Shown here: piece after piece, positions 24,736 through 34,000 of the stretch
How positions within the stretch are numbered: the stretch's first letter is position 1
Layout of the letters: every line of letters starts with the position of its first letter
From: Ureibacillus thermosphaericus
GTDB taxonomy: Bacteria > Bacillota > Bacilli > Bacillales_A > Planococcaceae
Direction of reading: 5' to 3'
Length of the DNA: 43,886 nt
NCBI RefSeq assembly: GCF_012396605.1
Contig: NZ_JAAXPW010000028.1
Coordinates: 1-43,886, forward strand
Made by a program: the position numbers and the translations under genes
The notes under the pieces: generated by a model
Databases searched by the model: none
Seen by the model: the letters and a program-made list of their open reading frames with translations, nothing else
Told to the model about the DNA's origin: nothing

Positions 24736-25644
24736 ATGAAATATGTGAAAACGATTGGTGCAACATTTGGAGTCGCCGCATCTTTAGTATTAGCAGGTTG
24801 TGGCGACAACACATCTCAGGGAACTCAAAGCAATGAAGAGCAAGTAAGTATTAGCCAAGCCCTCGATTATACAATAACGGGTATAGAACCGGGCGCTGGA
24901 ATGATGCAATTAACAGAAATGGCGTTAAATGAATATGAAAATCTAAAAGGATGGAAAGTTTCAGAAAGTTCAACTGCTGGCATGTTGACGATGTTAGATA
25001 AAGCCATTCAAAGTGAGGAGCCCATTATTGTGACAGGTTGGAATCCTCATTGGAAATTTGCAACTTATGATTTGAAATATTTAGAAGATCCAAAAGGCAC
25101 ATTCGGTGAAGTGGAAAATATTAATACGATTGTTAGAAAAGACTTAAAAGAAGAACACCCAACTGCTTATGAAATGTTGGATCGCTTTTACTGGGAACCA
25201 GAAGATATGGAGCAAGTGATGCTAGATGCCCAAACAGTTACATTTGAAGAAGCTGCAAAAAAATGGGCAGAACAAAACCAAGAGAAAGTAAACGAGTGGA
25301 TGGAAGGTTTACAATCCGTTAACGGTGAGAAATTTGAATTGGTGTCGACTCCATGGGAAACGGAAGAAGCATCAAGTCATGTTGTAAAATTTGTATTAGA
25401 GCAACTTGGCTATGATGTAACGATCACACCAGTAGATCCAATTATCATGTTCCAAGCAATTGCTAACGGGGAAGGGGATGCTTCAGTTGCTCCTTGGTTG
25501 CCTGTAACGCACGGATCGTTCTATGAACAATACAAAGATGATATAATCGATTTAGGCGAAAATTTGGTGGGGGCAAAAGTTGGATTAGTTGTACCAAGCT
25601 ATATGGATATAGATTCTATTGAAGATTTAGAGCCAAAAGAATAA
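24736..25644 (+). CDS. opuAC: OpuAC-type glycine betaine-binding lipoprotein
   Basis: A 302-residue extracytoplasmic solute-binding lipoprotein with lipobox LVLAGC (Cys22). Lobe order is as in Bacillus subtilis OpuAC: first the GIEPGAGMM ... VTGWNPHWKFATYDLKYLED block (about 50-170), then the VSTPWETEEASSHVVKF ... VAPWLPVTHGSF ... GLVVPSYM block (about 198-302). Trp residues in GWNPHW, STPW and APWLP match the aromatic cage that binds betaine. The product captures the osmoprotectants glycine betaine or proline betaine at the cell surface. The permease (opuAB) and ATPase (opuAA) genes that normally precede it are absent, so it is an orphan binding protein. GGAGGGG precedes the ATG. Confidence 0.9.
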   Translation: MKYVKTIGATFGVAASLVLAGCGDNTSQGTQSNEEQVSISQALDYTITGIEPGAGMMQLTEMALNEYENLKGWKVSESSTAGMLTMLDKAIQSEEPIIVTGWNPHWKFATYDLKYLEDPKGTFGEVENINTIVRKDLKEEHPTAYEMLDRFYWEPEDMEQVMLDAQTVTFEEAAKKWAEQNQEKVNEWMEGLQSVNGEKFELVSTPWETEEASSHVVKFVLEQLGYDVTITPVDPIIMFQAIANGEGDASVAPWLPVTHGSFYEQYKDDIIDLGENLVGAKVGLVVPSYMDIDSIEDLEPKE

Positions 25645-25656
25645 AAAAAGAGATAT

Positions 25657-25683
25657 AGGCTGTCTAAATTTTTTAGACAGCCT
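25657..25683. terminator. 12-bp hairpin after opuAC
   Basis: AGGCTGTCTAAA/TTTAGACAGCCT with a 3-nt loop follows the opuAC stop by 12 bp. It lacks a T-run on the plus strand but has A-rich sequence on its left side. It is probably the opuAC 3' end. Confidence 0.6.
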
Positions 25684-25805
25684 AAAATATTACTTGCAAT
25701 AAGGGTGAAAAACACGTACAGCGACACGGGTTACTAAGAATTGCTTATTAATTGCACTTATGATTTTCATCAATTCAGCAAACCCCATTGCCAAACACTT
25801 TTTAA

Positions 25806-25837
25806 CGATTGATTCAATTTAATCAATCGCTTTTTTA
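25806..25837 (+). terminator. Second hairpin terminator downstream of opuAC
   Basis: A 9-bp stem CGATTGATT/AATCAATCG with a 6-nt loop is followed by CTTTTTT. I see no gene between this and the previous hairpin, so it may end a short transcript or be a back-up terminator. Confidence 0.7.
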
Positions 25838-25988
25838 TTTTAAAAGAAAATAGATGAAAGAATAGAATATTTTTCAAATAAATTTGAACATTTTTCGACA
25901 TTTTATTATATAATTAAAAGAGTTTGTTACTCATAAATAAATTAACTTACTCACATATGAATGATTGATGAAATGAGGGTTTTTAATC

Positions 25989-27980
25989 ATGAAAAATAAC
26001 TTTAGTATTTTTAAAAACTTTAAGGCGAGAATCATATTAGCATTTTTAATTTTTTTAGTTATACCATCAATGATAGTCGGATTCTCAGCATTTTTGACTG
26101 CAAAAGAGACTGTGAAAAAGGAGATGCTGGCAAGTGTTGATGAAAATTTAAAATTGCTAAATATTACTGTTACGAATGAAATACAGTCTAGAATACATGA
26201 TTTAGAATATTTCATCGAAATCATTTCACCTGAATTATTTGAAGAAAAAAATCTTCCAACATTACGAGGCAAGTTAGATGAGTATCGACAATTACATCCT
26301 GAAATTGAAATGATATTTATTGGTACGACTGCCGGTTCAATTATCTTAGAGCCTAATATCGATTTAGGAAATGATTTTGACCCACGGACTAGAGATTGGT
26401 ACATAAAAGCGATGGAAAAACAAGGAAATATTGTTATTTCCGAACCATATGTTTCTGCAAGTGATGGACATATCGTTGTAACGATATCTAAAACTCTGTC
26501 TGATGCTTCGGGTGTAATAGGAATTGATTTAAGTTTAAGTTATTTAGAACAATTAGCGAATCAAGTGAAAATTGGAAAAAATGGTTTTACTTCCGTATTC
26601 GATCAGCATGGAAAAACAATTGTTCATCCTACATATGAAAGTGGCGAACAAGTTGATGAACTTCTATACAATGCGCTATATGAAATGGAAAATGGGCAAT
26701 TTGAATATGAATTAAATGGTGAAGAAAATATAATGGCCTTTACAACAAATAATTTAACAGGATGGAAATTGGCTGGTAATTTGTATACATCTGAAATTGA
26801 TGAAACGGCATCACCGATTTTTTCTAAAACGATTCTCATTATCTGTATTTCTATTTTTATAGGTGTATTATTGCTATTTTTCATTATTCAAACGATTATT
26901 AAACCAATTAAAAGATTAAAAGAACAAGCGGAAACGATTAGTAAAGGCGATTTAACTGAAACAATTGAAGTTGAAACCAATGATGAAATCGGCCAGTTGA
27001 GTAAGGCCTTTAAAGAGATGCAAGAACGCTTAAAAAGTCTAGTACGCGAAGTAGAACAACATTCATTTCATGTTGTTTCCTCATCAGAACAATTAAGTGC
27101 TAGCGCAGAACAAACTATGTTGGCAACAGAACAAGTATCTGATTCTGTTCAAAAAATTGCGGGCAGTGCAGAGCAACAAACAAATAATGTGGATCAAAAT
27201 TCAAAAGCAATAAAAGAAATTTCCAATGATATAACACAAATAGCAAATTATACAATGGAAGTACTAGAATTAGCACAACAAGCGAGCAATCATGCGGAAA
27301 ATGGCGGATTAGCTGTACATAATACGGTGAATCAAATGAACAATATCCATGATTCAGTTCATAAATCCAATGCCATCATATCTTCTTTAGCAGTACGCTC
27401 GAAGGAAGTCTATTCAATATTAAACGTCATTTCAGATATAGCAGAACAGACAAATCTGTTGGCATTAAATGCAGCAATTGAAGCAGCAAGAGCTGGAGAA
27501 CATGGAAAAGGATTTGCTGTAGTTGCAGAAGAAGTTCGCAAGCTTGCTGAACAGTCTCAAACTTCCGCAAAAGAAATTCAATCCATTGTTCAAGCTATTC
27601 AACAAGATACAGAGAGCTCCGTTAATATGATGACGAAAGTGAAAAATGACGTAGAAGTAGGAGTCAAAGTTTCCAGCGAAGCGATTGAAAAATTTAATGC
27701 TATTTTGCAAAGTGCAAGAGATATCACACCACAAATGGAAAAAATCGCTAATTACTCAAAACAAATTTCTAGTGAAGTACAAAAATTATCAATCATGACA
27801 GATGAGTTTTCACAAATTGCTCAATCCAATGCTGCTGCATCTCAACAGGTTGCTGCTGCTACAGAGGAACAGCTAGCGTCGATGGAGGAAATATCCTCAT
27901 CTGCAAAAACTTTAGCTACTTGGGCAGAGGAACTGAACATGTTAATTCGAAGATTTAAAACTGAAGACGATGGAAAATAA
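25989..27980 (+). CDS. Membrane methyl-accepting chemotaxis protein with Cache-type sensor
   Basis: A 663-residue conventional chemoreceptor. Transmembrane helix 1 is about 15-37 ([20 protein letters not shown]). The extracellular part (about 38-276) is dCache-like ([40 protein letters not shown]). Helix 2 is about 278-302, HAMP about 303-356 ([20 protein letters not shown]). The signalling domain has the tip at about 482-510 ([20 protein letters not shown]). It detects small extracellular ligands, probably amino or organic acids by family precedent, and signals to CheA/CheW. It is monocistronic with its own terminator. GAGGG lies upstream of the ATG. It lies 16 kb from the che operon and is conventional in every way, a useful contrast to the giant receptor. 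Confidence 0.95.
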   Translation: MKNNFSIFKNFKARIILAFLIFLVIPSMIVGFSAFLTAKETVKKEMLASVDENLKLLNITVTNEIQSRIHDLEYFIEIISPELFEEKNLPTLRGKLDEYRQLHPEIEMIFIGTTAGSIILEPNIDLGNDFDPRTRDWYIKAMEKQGNIVISEPYVSASDGHIVVTISKTLSDASGVIGIDLSLSYLEQLANQVKIGKNGFTSVFDQHGKTIVHPTYESGEQVDELLYNALYEMENGQFEYELNGEENIMAFTTNNLTGWKLAGNLYTSEIDETASPIFSKTILIICISIFIGVLLLFFIIQTIIKPIKRLKEQAETISKGDLTETIEVETNDEIGQLSKAFKEMQERLKSLVREVEQHSFHVVSSSEQLSASAEQTMLATEQVSDSVQKIAGSAEQQTNNVDQNSKAIKEISNDITQIANYTMEVLELAQQASNHAENGGLAVHNTVNQMNNIHDSVHKSNAIISSLAVRSKEVYSILNVISDIAEQTNLLALNAAIEAARAGEHGKGFAVVAEEVRKLAEQSQTSAKEIQSIVQAIQQDTESSVNMMTKVKNDVEVGVKVSSEAIEKFNAILQSARDITPQMEKIANYSKQISSEVQKLSIMTDEFSQIAQSNAAASQQVAAATEEQLASMEEISSSAKTLATWAEELNMLIRRFKTEDDGK

Positions 27981-27991
27981 ATTACGATTTT

Positions 27992-28026
27992 AAAGGGCAG
28001 TGGGCGGTAAGTTCACTGCCTTTTTT
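27992..28026 (+). terminator. Terminator of the membrane chemoreceptor
   Basis: GGCAGTG/CACTGCC with flanking A/T pairs is followed by a run of T. Confidence 0.8.
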
Positions 28027-28675
28027 ATGAGGGTCGATATTATATCGGGGAGATTAAAGGGTAAACCAAAAATGAGAATTCCAACGATGTAAAAATTATT
28101 TTGATAAAATTAAAAATGATGAATCAGAACCGAATTTTGTAGTAGTTGGACTGCTTACATCATTAATTGCTCTCGACTTTTTTTATATTAGAAAAAGTAT
28201 GGAAGATAACTTCTAACATTGATAATTTTTTATTTTGTAGCGGTAATCAAGAATTTATTGTTAGAAATTACAAAAAATACCAAGTAAACAGTTATACAAA
28301 AAGTCACTTATGACAGAAAAATCGTCAATTATGATATCAGTATTTCCATTATTACAAATTTAATGGATAATTGAGTTAATAGTGTAAAGAATATTTTTCG
28401 GCAAAGTTTTCTGGTAAAAAAGTATGTTTTTGATTCTAAAATATGACAATGTTTTCTAATTCCTTAATACTGCAATTATCGGAAGTACTATCATTCCACA
28501 GTCATATATTCTAGACTTTGCATTCCTTAATCGTATTCGCCAATTACGCAAAATCTAGAAGGATGGACAAGGATTAGATTAGCAAGTTTTACGTGCATTT
28601 TACCAACAATCATTTGCTGAATGAAGTATTCTTTACCTATTCATTACTAGTAATATAAACATATTTTCACAGGAA
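28027..28675. other. Decayed, gene-free stretch
   Basis: There are about 650 bases without an intact gene. One startless open stretch (28088-28216, plus) reads KNYFDKIKNDESEPNFVVVG and continues into a hydrophobic helix, then stops. Another (about 28500-28620) reads DFAFLNRIRQLRKI then, past stops, QVLRAFYQQSFAE. These look like worn coding remnants. No family could be named. Confidence 0.4.
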
Positions 28676-28714
28676 AAAAGGCAAGTAAAAAAGATATAAT
28701 ATTACTTGCCTTTT
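28676..28714. terminator. Bidirectional hairpin
   Basis: A 13-bp perfect stem AAAAGGCAAGTAA/TTACTTGCCTTTT with a 13-nt loop. Its A/T-rich ends allow termination in both directions. Confidence 0.7.
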
Positions 28715-28730
28715 CCGATGATAGCTGAAT

Positions 28731-28766
28731 AAAAAAGACATGGACAATTCGTCGCATGTCTTTTTT
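28731..28766. terminator. Bidirectional terminator
   Basis: A 12-bp perfect stem AAAAAAGACATG/CATGTCTTTTTT with a 12-nt loop. It serves the minus-strand gene ending at 28786. Confidence 0.8.
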
Positions 28767-28785
28767 AGGGAGGTCATGATGTACA

Positions 28786-29310
28786 TCAATGATTAAATGA
28801 TGTATGAAAATACTTTGATTCCATTTGCTTTCTAACAATATAGATATGTTTTTCGTATCGACTCATCCAGTATTGGTAATAATTCACATTGCATCTTTTC
28901 ATGAATTGTAAATATATCATTAAACTTTCATAAAGCGTATGAAAAAATTCTTTTTCGGGTAGTATTACCTGATGTGTAAGTTGATTTAATTTATCATTGA
29001 TATGAAAAACGAATTGTCCATGTTCGTCTTTAGTAAAAACGTAAGTAATGGGTTTAGATAAGTCGGTGACTCTGGCGAAATCTTTAATTAAATAATTTTT
29101 CATCAGCAATAAATAAGTAACCCATGGTTCGATCGTTACAATCTGAAACTCAGTTAAAGAATTTTCATTGTAAATAATTTCAATTGAATATTGATTAAAT
29201 GTATTAAAAATGTATTTTGAAATCATTTCTATGTTTATGTCATTATCTATTCGGACATATTGACTGTTGTTGGAATTGGGAATTAAAAGATGTGTAAAAA
29301 TTTTCAGCAT
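28786..29310 (-). CDS. Hypothetical protein, 174 residues
   Basis: I do not recognise this protein. It is soluble with no signal peptide, and rich in Tyr, Ile and Asn. It starts MLKIFTHLLIPNSNNSQYVR and ends in a basic aromatic helix (NYYQYWMSRYEKHIYIVRKQ). AGGAGG lies 7 nt before the ATG, so it is a real gene. It ends before a strong terminator and is followed upstream, on the same strand, by the 343-residue gene 187 bp away. The two may be co-transcribed. No function is proposed. Confidence 0.7.
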   Translation of the reverse strand: MLKIFTHLLIPNSNNSQYVRIDNDINIEMISKYIFNTFNQYSIEIIYNENSLTEFQIVTIEPWVTYLLLMKNYLIKDFARVTDLSKPITYVFTKDEHGQFVFHINDKLNQLTHQVILPEKEFFHTLYESLMIYLQFMKRCNVNYYQYWMSRYEKHIYIVRKQMESKYFHTSFNH

Positions 29311-29497
29311 TGAACGACCTCCTAGGAGAACATTTCTAAATAAACAGCTTAAAATCTGTTCTGAAATTGTTTATATGATTTACTGCTATTTATTTAGAAA
29401 TATTCAAATCAAAAAATTTCATCATGAAAATGAACTTACAAGCGATGAAATCATCATTAAATTAGATAACGACATGGCGAAGGAGTTTTATAAAATT

Positions 29498-30529
29498 TTA
29501 TAAGAATAAAGTTAACTGTTCTTCCCCTTCGTTATTTTCCTCAATAGTATCTTCCATTTCTAATCGGATGTTTACATCTTCATTTGGAATAAAGATACAA
29601 TCTTCAACACCGATTTTTTCCATAAGTATTAAATTTCCCTTTTCTGTTTGTTCTAGAAAATGTTGAAGAATGGATGGAAAAATTCTTGGTCTTTTATGGA
29701 CTCCGGCAGATAAAGAGCCATCTTGACCAAAGTAATCAATTAAGATGTGACATATTTCTAATGTGCTAGAGAAGCCGTTGAATACAAGTTGAAGTGCAAT
29801 CATTTCTTTTGTTGGGTTTGGTGGGAGATTTTGACGAACTTTTTCCACTATTGCTTCCAATCTTCTATGTTCCCGCTCTATTTGTTGAAGCATTCGATTT
29901 TTTTCTTCCAACAGAGCTTTCATTAATGATTCTTCTTGCTGTTTTCTTACATTCCTTTCAATTTCACGCAATTTTCGATATAAACGATTTATTTGTCGAT
30001 CTAATAAGGGGACGTTCGCATTGATATGGGCCTGAATATCTTCTGGTATTTCCATTCCGTCTAAATCTTCCAATATTTCATAGCCGTATTGGTTTTCTTT
30101 GATTTTTATGAGCAATTCATCCAGTTCTAAATGAATAATGGAAGCATCTTTAACAATGTCTCTTAAAATATTTTCATCGATGCCGAGAAATTGCATAAGA
30201 TGATCTTCACCATAATCAATTCTTCTTCCGGTCACTACATGTTTTACAGTAAATACTCGTCTTAATTTTCTGTTGCAGGCACATCGGCCGAGGTAGTTGC
30301 CTTTTCCATAATCAATATAATCTTCAAGAATCCAGCTACTAGCATCTTTTTCAATCTCTACTAACGTGACATCTTGAGAACGAACGAGTGTTACTTTTTT
30401 ATCGGCCATTATATTTAAAAATTTTGTTTTGAAGCCTTGTTTAACATGGTTTAAGAGAAAATCCAGTTGTTCTTTAGTTGCATAAGGGAAAAGGGATTCT
30501 CGTTCCTCTTTTGTTAATGGTGGTTTCAT
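29498..30529 (-). CDS. Hypothetical coiled-coil protein ending in a candidate sliding-clamp motif
   Basis: A 343-residue cytoplasmic protein with no recognised family. N-terminal half (about 1-130): a pair of cysteines in GRCACNRKLRRVF (Cys83, Cys85) then VVTGRRIDYGEDHLMQFLGI, which looks like a small metal- or nucleic-acid-binding module. Residues about 175-245 are strongly charged helix (RLYRKLREIERNVRKQQEES ... RMLQQIEREHRRLEAI), predicted coiled coil. A globular C-terminal part follows (about 250-320), then an acidic tail and the final residues EEQLTLFL. QLTLF (338-342) fits the pentapeptide QLxLF by which proteins bind the DnaN beta clamp. A role in DNA replication or repair is an inference from that motif only. 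AGAGG precedes the ATG. Confidence 0.65.
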   Translation of the reverse strand: MKPPLTKEERESLFPYATKEQLDFLLNHVKQGFKTKFLNIMADKKVTLVRSQDVTLVEIEKDASSWILEDYIDYGKGNYLGRCACNRKLRRVFTVKHVVTGRRIDYGEDHLMQFLGIDENILRDIVKDASIIHLELDELLIKIKENQYGYEILEDLDGMEIPEDIQAHINANVPLLDRQINRLYRKLREIERNVRKQQEESLMKALLEEKNRMLQQIEREHRRLEAIVEKVRQNLPPNPTKEMIALQLVFNGFSSTLEICHILIDYFGQDGSLSAGVHKRPRIFPSILQHFLEQTEKGNLILMEKIGVEDCIFIPNEDVNIRLEMEDTIEENNEGEEQLTLFL

Positions 30530-30813
30530 TTAACCTCTTCACCTTTCTTATACTTTAAGTTGATAATAAAGAGTACTATGAAAAGTGTCAAATGAAGGCA
30601 TTTGATTTAGTTATGAATGAATTAAAAATTATGTACGGAAATTTTAAGATTATTGATATGGAGTAATTGAATGAGTAATAGAGATACTAATGATGAGAAA
30701 ATAAATTATTCAAAAGAAATTTTATTTTAATAACAGGGAAACATGATTTCAAAAAGAAATATTTAAAATGGATACCTTCTGATAGAACAAATTCGAGAAA
30801 AAGAGGGGATATG

Positions 30814-31314
30814 ATGAAAAGAAAAGTGATTGCATTAATTGTTACGATGTTTCTTTTTATCGTTCTTTTTATATCAGGTTATTTGTATTATTTAAATAAT
30901 CCATATATGCAAATTCGTACTGAAATAACACCAATCGATGATGAAACTTATCAAACCCTTGGGGCATTAGAATATGTCGAACACCCTGATCAGAAAAACT
31001 TCCGAAAAATGCTTTTTACGTTTAAATTTAAATATTCTAATCAAGTAGAAAACATTAATACGGAAATGTCTGAGTCAATTAGAAATTTATTATCATCAAA
31101 TGTATACTGGACGGGAGAAGGTTTTGAATACGATAATATCGATAAAAAGGAGTATATTGTTCAAGAAGAAATCGTCCTTTATACGGGTGAAATAACTGAG
31201 GAAGAAATAAAAGAGCGTTTAAAAGAAGGTGTCTTTGTCGTAAAGTGGATAGAAGATGGAGAGGAGAAACAGAAAGAATATAATATCGGTGAAACAGTTA
31301 TGTTCATACAATGA
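30814..31314 (+). CDS. Membrane-anchored hypothetical protein
   Basis: 166 residues. The second of two adjacent ATGs (30814) is preferred because GAGGGG is 6 nt upstream; the first is only 3 nt away. An N-terminal helix (about 3-27: KVIALIVTMFLFIVLFISGY) is an uncleaved anchor. The rest is an extracytoplasmic, acidic, beta-rich domain (LGALEYVEHPDQ, IVLYTGEITEEEIKERLKEG, VVKWIEDGEE). No family is recognised. It stands alone and ends at a hairpin shared with the convergent DinB gene. Confidence 0.65.
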   Translation: MKRKVIALIVTMFLFIVLFISGYLYYLNNPYMQIRTEITPIDDETYQTLGALEYVEHPDQKNFRKMLFTFKFKYSNQVENINTEMSESIRNLLSSNVYWTGEGFEYDNIDKKEYIVQEEIVLYTGEITEEEIKERLKEGVFVVKWIEDGEEKQKEYNIGETVMFIQ

Positions 31315-31319
31315 TTAAC

Positions 31320-31342
31320 AAACCGCCAGAAGATGGCGGTTT
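31320..31342. terminator. Bidirectional terminator between convergent genes
   Basis: A perfect 8-bp stem AAACCGCC/GGCGGTTT with a 7-nt loop lies between stops of opposite-strand genes. Confidence 0.8.
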
Positions 31343-31352
31343 TCATCATTTT

Positions 31353-31811
31353 TTACTTTGTTTTCATAGTTTCAATCAATCGCTTCATTACTTGAATTTG
31401 TCCAACATGCATTGCTTCATGGAATGCTGCAAAAGCAGCCAATTCTCCTTTTGTTTCATTTCCAAATATACTTTTTGGCAGTTTTTCATTAAAGGTATTG
31501 GTATCGATTGATTGAATACGTTCCAGTTGTTCTTCAATTTGTTGCAGCAAAGTTTCAAGATATGGTACATCCATTGGCCAATCTGCTGGTTTGGTACCAG
31601 GACCAAATAATTTTTGATAACTTTTTGGTATCGTCACTTTACTGTTGAAGAGTAAAAAATCTGTAGTCATCAATACATGTCCTACTTGCCATAAAATATT
31701 GTTATTAAAACCTTTTGGAATTGTAGAATAGACCTCTGGTGTAATGTTTTCTAAAGTTTGCTTTAATACCATTCTTGTACGAGTAAATTGCATTTTAATA
31801 TATTCTCCCAT
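31353..31811 (-). CDS. DinB-family protein (putative metal-dependent enzyme)
   Basis: A 152-residue four-helix bundle of the DinB/YfiT superfamily. The three metal-ligand histidines are visible: WQVGHVL (about residue 44) and FHEAMHVGQ (about 130 and 134). AGGGGG lies before the ATG. Family members include bacillithiol or mycothiol transferases and unassigned hydrolases; the substrate here cannot be told. It is monocistronic and convergent with the preceding gene. Confidence 0.85.
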   Translation of the reverse strand: MGEYIKMQFTRTRMVLKQTLENITPEVYSTIPKGFNNNILWQVGHVLMTTDFLLFNSKVTIPKSYQKLFGPGTKPADWPMDVPYLETLLQQIEEQLERIQSIDTNTFNEKLPKSIFGNETKGELAAFAAFHEAMHVGQIQVMKRLIETMKTK

Positions 31812-31980
31812 GTAAATTCCCCCTTAATTTATCTTTACTATAAAATTTTAATGATATGACTAAAAACATTGAAAAATTTTTCACATAGTTTTAAATTTTA
31901 CATTCTACTCTCTGCATGAAAGTAGTATAAACTGAAAGAGGGATAATTGGTTTGGAAATTTACTTTAAAGGATGAGAACA

Positions 31981-32466
31981 TTGAAAAAAATTTTACTTGT
32001 TGCGTTCATACTCGTTTTATTAATTGGTGGGTTTTTTATCTATATTAAAGTGACACCACCATTAGTAATAGGAACGATTTTTAAGGGTCAAGATCATCAT
32101 ACCGTTGCAATTGCAATAGGGAATAAAGGGATTGGAGATTTGGAAGTCACTAGTGTAAAAGTCAATAATCATGCGGATCCGAATGAAATAAAAATCCAAG
32201 TTAGCAATGCTTTGGTAGGTTTTGCAGGAACAATTGATGAAAATTCAGTTGCAGCTAGTCACATTCAATATTTCAACATCGAAGATATTTCCATTCCAAA
32301 AGGAACGATACCGGAAGAACTGTTAAAGAAATTAGATGAAGGTTCAGCGATAGAAAAGGATACAATTTATGGATTAACTGTAAATCATCATGAAGATATT
32401 CATAATGTACATATCAAATATCGATATCTAGGAATATTGTTTAACGAAACTGTAGTGTTAGATTAA
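31981..32466 (+). CDS. Membrane-anchored hypothetical protein
   Basis: 161 residues. TTG 31981 is chosen because AAAGGATG ends about 8 nt upstream; an ATG at 31972 sits within that signal. The N-terminal helix (about 2-24: KKILLVAFILVLLIGGFFIY) is a membrane anchor. The outer part is beta-rich with repeated xxVxxVKVNNH and IHNVHIKYRYLGI strands, possibly immunoglobulin-like. No catalytic motif and no recognised family. It ends at a hairpin shared with the convergent ABC operon. Confidence 0.6.
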   Translation: MKKILLVAFILVLLIGGFFIYIKVTPPLVIGTIFKGQDHHTVAIAIGNKGIGDLEVTSVKVNNHADPNEIKIQVSNALVGFAGTIDENSVAASHIQYFNIEDISIPKGTIPEELLKKLDEGSAIEKDTIYGLTVNHHEDIHNVHIKYRYLGILFNETVVLD

Positions 32467-32472
32467 TATGAC

Positions 32473-32502
32473 AAAAGGTCGTCTGAAAATAGACGACCTT
32501 TT
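32473..32502. terminator. Bidirectional terminator
   Basis: A perfect 12-bp stem AAAAGGTCGTCT/AGACGACCTTTT with a 6-nt loop. It is shared by the 31981-32466 gene and the minus-strand ABC operon, whose stop codon it overlaps. Confidence 0.85.
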
Positions 32503-33248
32503 CATTTCCAATTTTTATGTAAAAATGCTTTCGTACGTTCATGTTGAGGATGTTGGAAGAACTGTTCAGGTTCATTTGATTCGATAATTTCTCCGCCATC
32601 CATAAAGATCACACGATTTGCCACTTCTCTTGCAAAGCCCATTTCATGCGTTACGACAATCATCGTCATATGTTCTTCTGCTAAATCCTTCATGACTTTC
32701 AACACTTCTCCCGTTAATTCCGGGTCAAGGGCAGAAGTAGGTTCATCAAACAGCAAGATTTGTGGATTTAACATAAGGGATCGTGCAATAGCAACACGCT
32801 GTTTTTGACCGCCTGACAGATTGCTAGGATAAGCATTCGCTTTATCGGACAATCCCACTTTTCGCAATAAATCCATACAGCGTTTTTCTATTTCTTCCAT
32901 CGATTCGGATTTTCTAAGTTTCGGGGCTAAAATCAGATTTTCTTTAACAGTTAAGTGAGGGAATAAGTTAAAGTGTTGAAACACCATTCCCATTTTTCCT
33001 GTAATTTTTCGTATATCTGCTTGGTTAGCATATTGCCCATCTTTTACTAAAAAATCGCCGTCGATACAAATACTACCGTTATCAATTTCTTCTAAATGAA
33101 TTAAACTGCGTAACAATGTACTCTTTCCTGAACCTGAAGGGCCGATCATTGCAATAACTTCTTTTTTATCTACCGAAAATGAAATGGATTTTAATACTTC
33201 CTGGTTCCCAAATGATTTCTTCAAATTTGTAACTTCTATTAGCGCCAA
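32502..33248 (-). CDS. Polar amino-acid ABC transporter ATPase
   Basis: 248 residues. TTG at 33248 is preferred because AGAGGTG lies 6 nt upstream; a GTG at 33257 overlaps that signal. Walker [11 protein letters not shown]-loop MVFQHFNLF, signature LSGGQKQR, Walker [13 protein letters not shown] and switch His in VVTHEMGF are all intact. It powers the importer formed with the next two genes; its length and motifs match the GlnQ/ArtP/TcyN group. It is the last gene of a three-gene operon on the minus strand. Confidence 0.9.
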   Translation of the reverse strand: MALIEVTNLKKSFGNQEVLKSISFSVDKKEVIAMIGPSGSGKSTLLRSLIHLEEIDNGSICIDGDFLVKDGQYANQADIRKITGKMGMVFQHFNLFPHLTVKENLILAPKLRKSESMEEIEKRCMDLLRKVGLSDKANAYPSNLSGGQKQRVAIARSLMLNPQILLFDEPTSALDPELTGEVLKVMKDLAEEHMTMIVVTHEMGFAREVANRVIFMDGGEIIESNEPEQFFQHPQHERTKAFLHKNWK

Positions 33249-33259
33249 TTTTTTCACCT

Positions 33260-33916
33260 CTATTCGTATTTATATCGACGCTCTAACCATTTAAAGAATA
33301 CCGTCAATATGAGTGTCATCGCTAAGTAAATTACTCCCGCAATAAAGTAAGGGACAATTGTAAACTCTCTGTTTACAGCTGTTTGTGCAAAGTGTAATAA
33401 TTCTGGCACTGCAACTGCATAAAGTAGCGCGGTATCTTTGATGAGCGTAATGGATTCGTTGGCAACAGCAGGCAAGGCTACTCGAAACATTTGGGGTAAT
33501 ATGATGCGTGTTGTCGTTTGCCATTTTGTTAAGCCAAGTACTTTTGCTGCTTCATATTGACCTTTGTCGATGGAAATGAGCCCGCCTCTAAAGATTTCAG
33601 CAAAATAGGCTGCATAGTTTAATACGAATCCAATACAAGCCGCAACGAAACGATCAAATACTAAATATTCCCCTACCACAGGCAGCATCGGCAATCCGAA
33701 GCAGATTAATAAGAGCTGCAATAATAGGGGAGTGCCTCGCATGACGGTAATATATATTTGTGAAAGCCATGCAAGGGGCTTAAAACGGCTTTGTACCGCA
33801 AGTGTTAGAATAAATCCTAATGGAATTGATACAAGAATGGCAATGAAAAAGAGCAAAATGGTCATTTGAGCTCCTTCAAGCATCGGCCAAACAATCCGAT
33901 TCCAGTAATCAACCAT
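33260..33916 (-). CDS. Polar amino-acid ABC transporter permease
   Basis: 218 residues. ATG at 33916 is preferred because GGGAGG lies 7 nt upstream; an ATG at 33931 precedes that signal. It has about five helices and the coupling (EAA) motif in [20 protein letters not shown], followed by [20 protein letters not shown], typical of HisMQ-type permeases. It probably works as a homodimer because only one permease gene is present. It sits between the ATPase (11-bp gap) and the binding protein. Confidence 0.9.
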   Translation of the reverse strand: MVDYWNRIVWPMLEGAQMTILLFFIAILVSIPLGFILTLAVQSRFKPLAWLSQIYITVMRGTPLLLQLLLICFGLPMLPVVGEYLVFDRFVAACIGFVLNYAAYFAEIFRGGLISIDKGQYEAAKVLGLTKWQTTTRIILPQMFRVALPAVANESITLIKDTALLYAVAVPELLHFAQTAVNREFTIVPYFIAGVIYLAMTLILTVFFKWLERRYKYE

Positions 33917-34000
33917 GATGTTTCCTCCCAAAAAATAAGAGTTCCATTGTCACATGGAAACTCTTATCGAAAATAATGACATTCTATTTTAGCATATATA

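Noticed and set aside
24736-25644. Apparently permuted lobe order of the betaine-binding protein as a novelty
   Set aside because: The same lobe order is known for Bacillus subtilis OpuAC, so it is the family norm and not a new rearrangement.
29267-29503. 78-residue plus-strand frame overlapping the start of the 174-residue minus gene
   Set aside because: It overlaps the opposite gene start and its strong ribosome binding site, has no signal of its own and resembles no protein.
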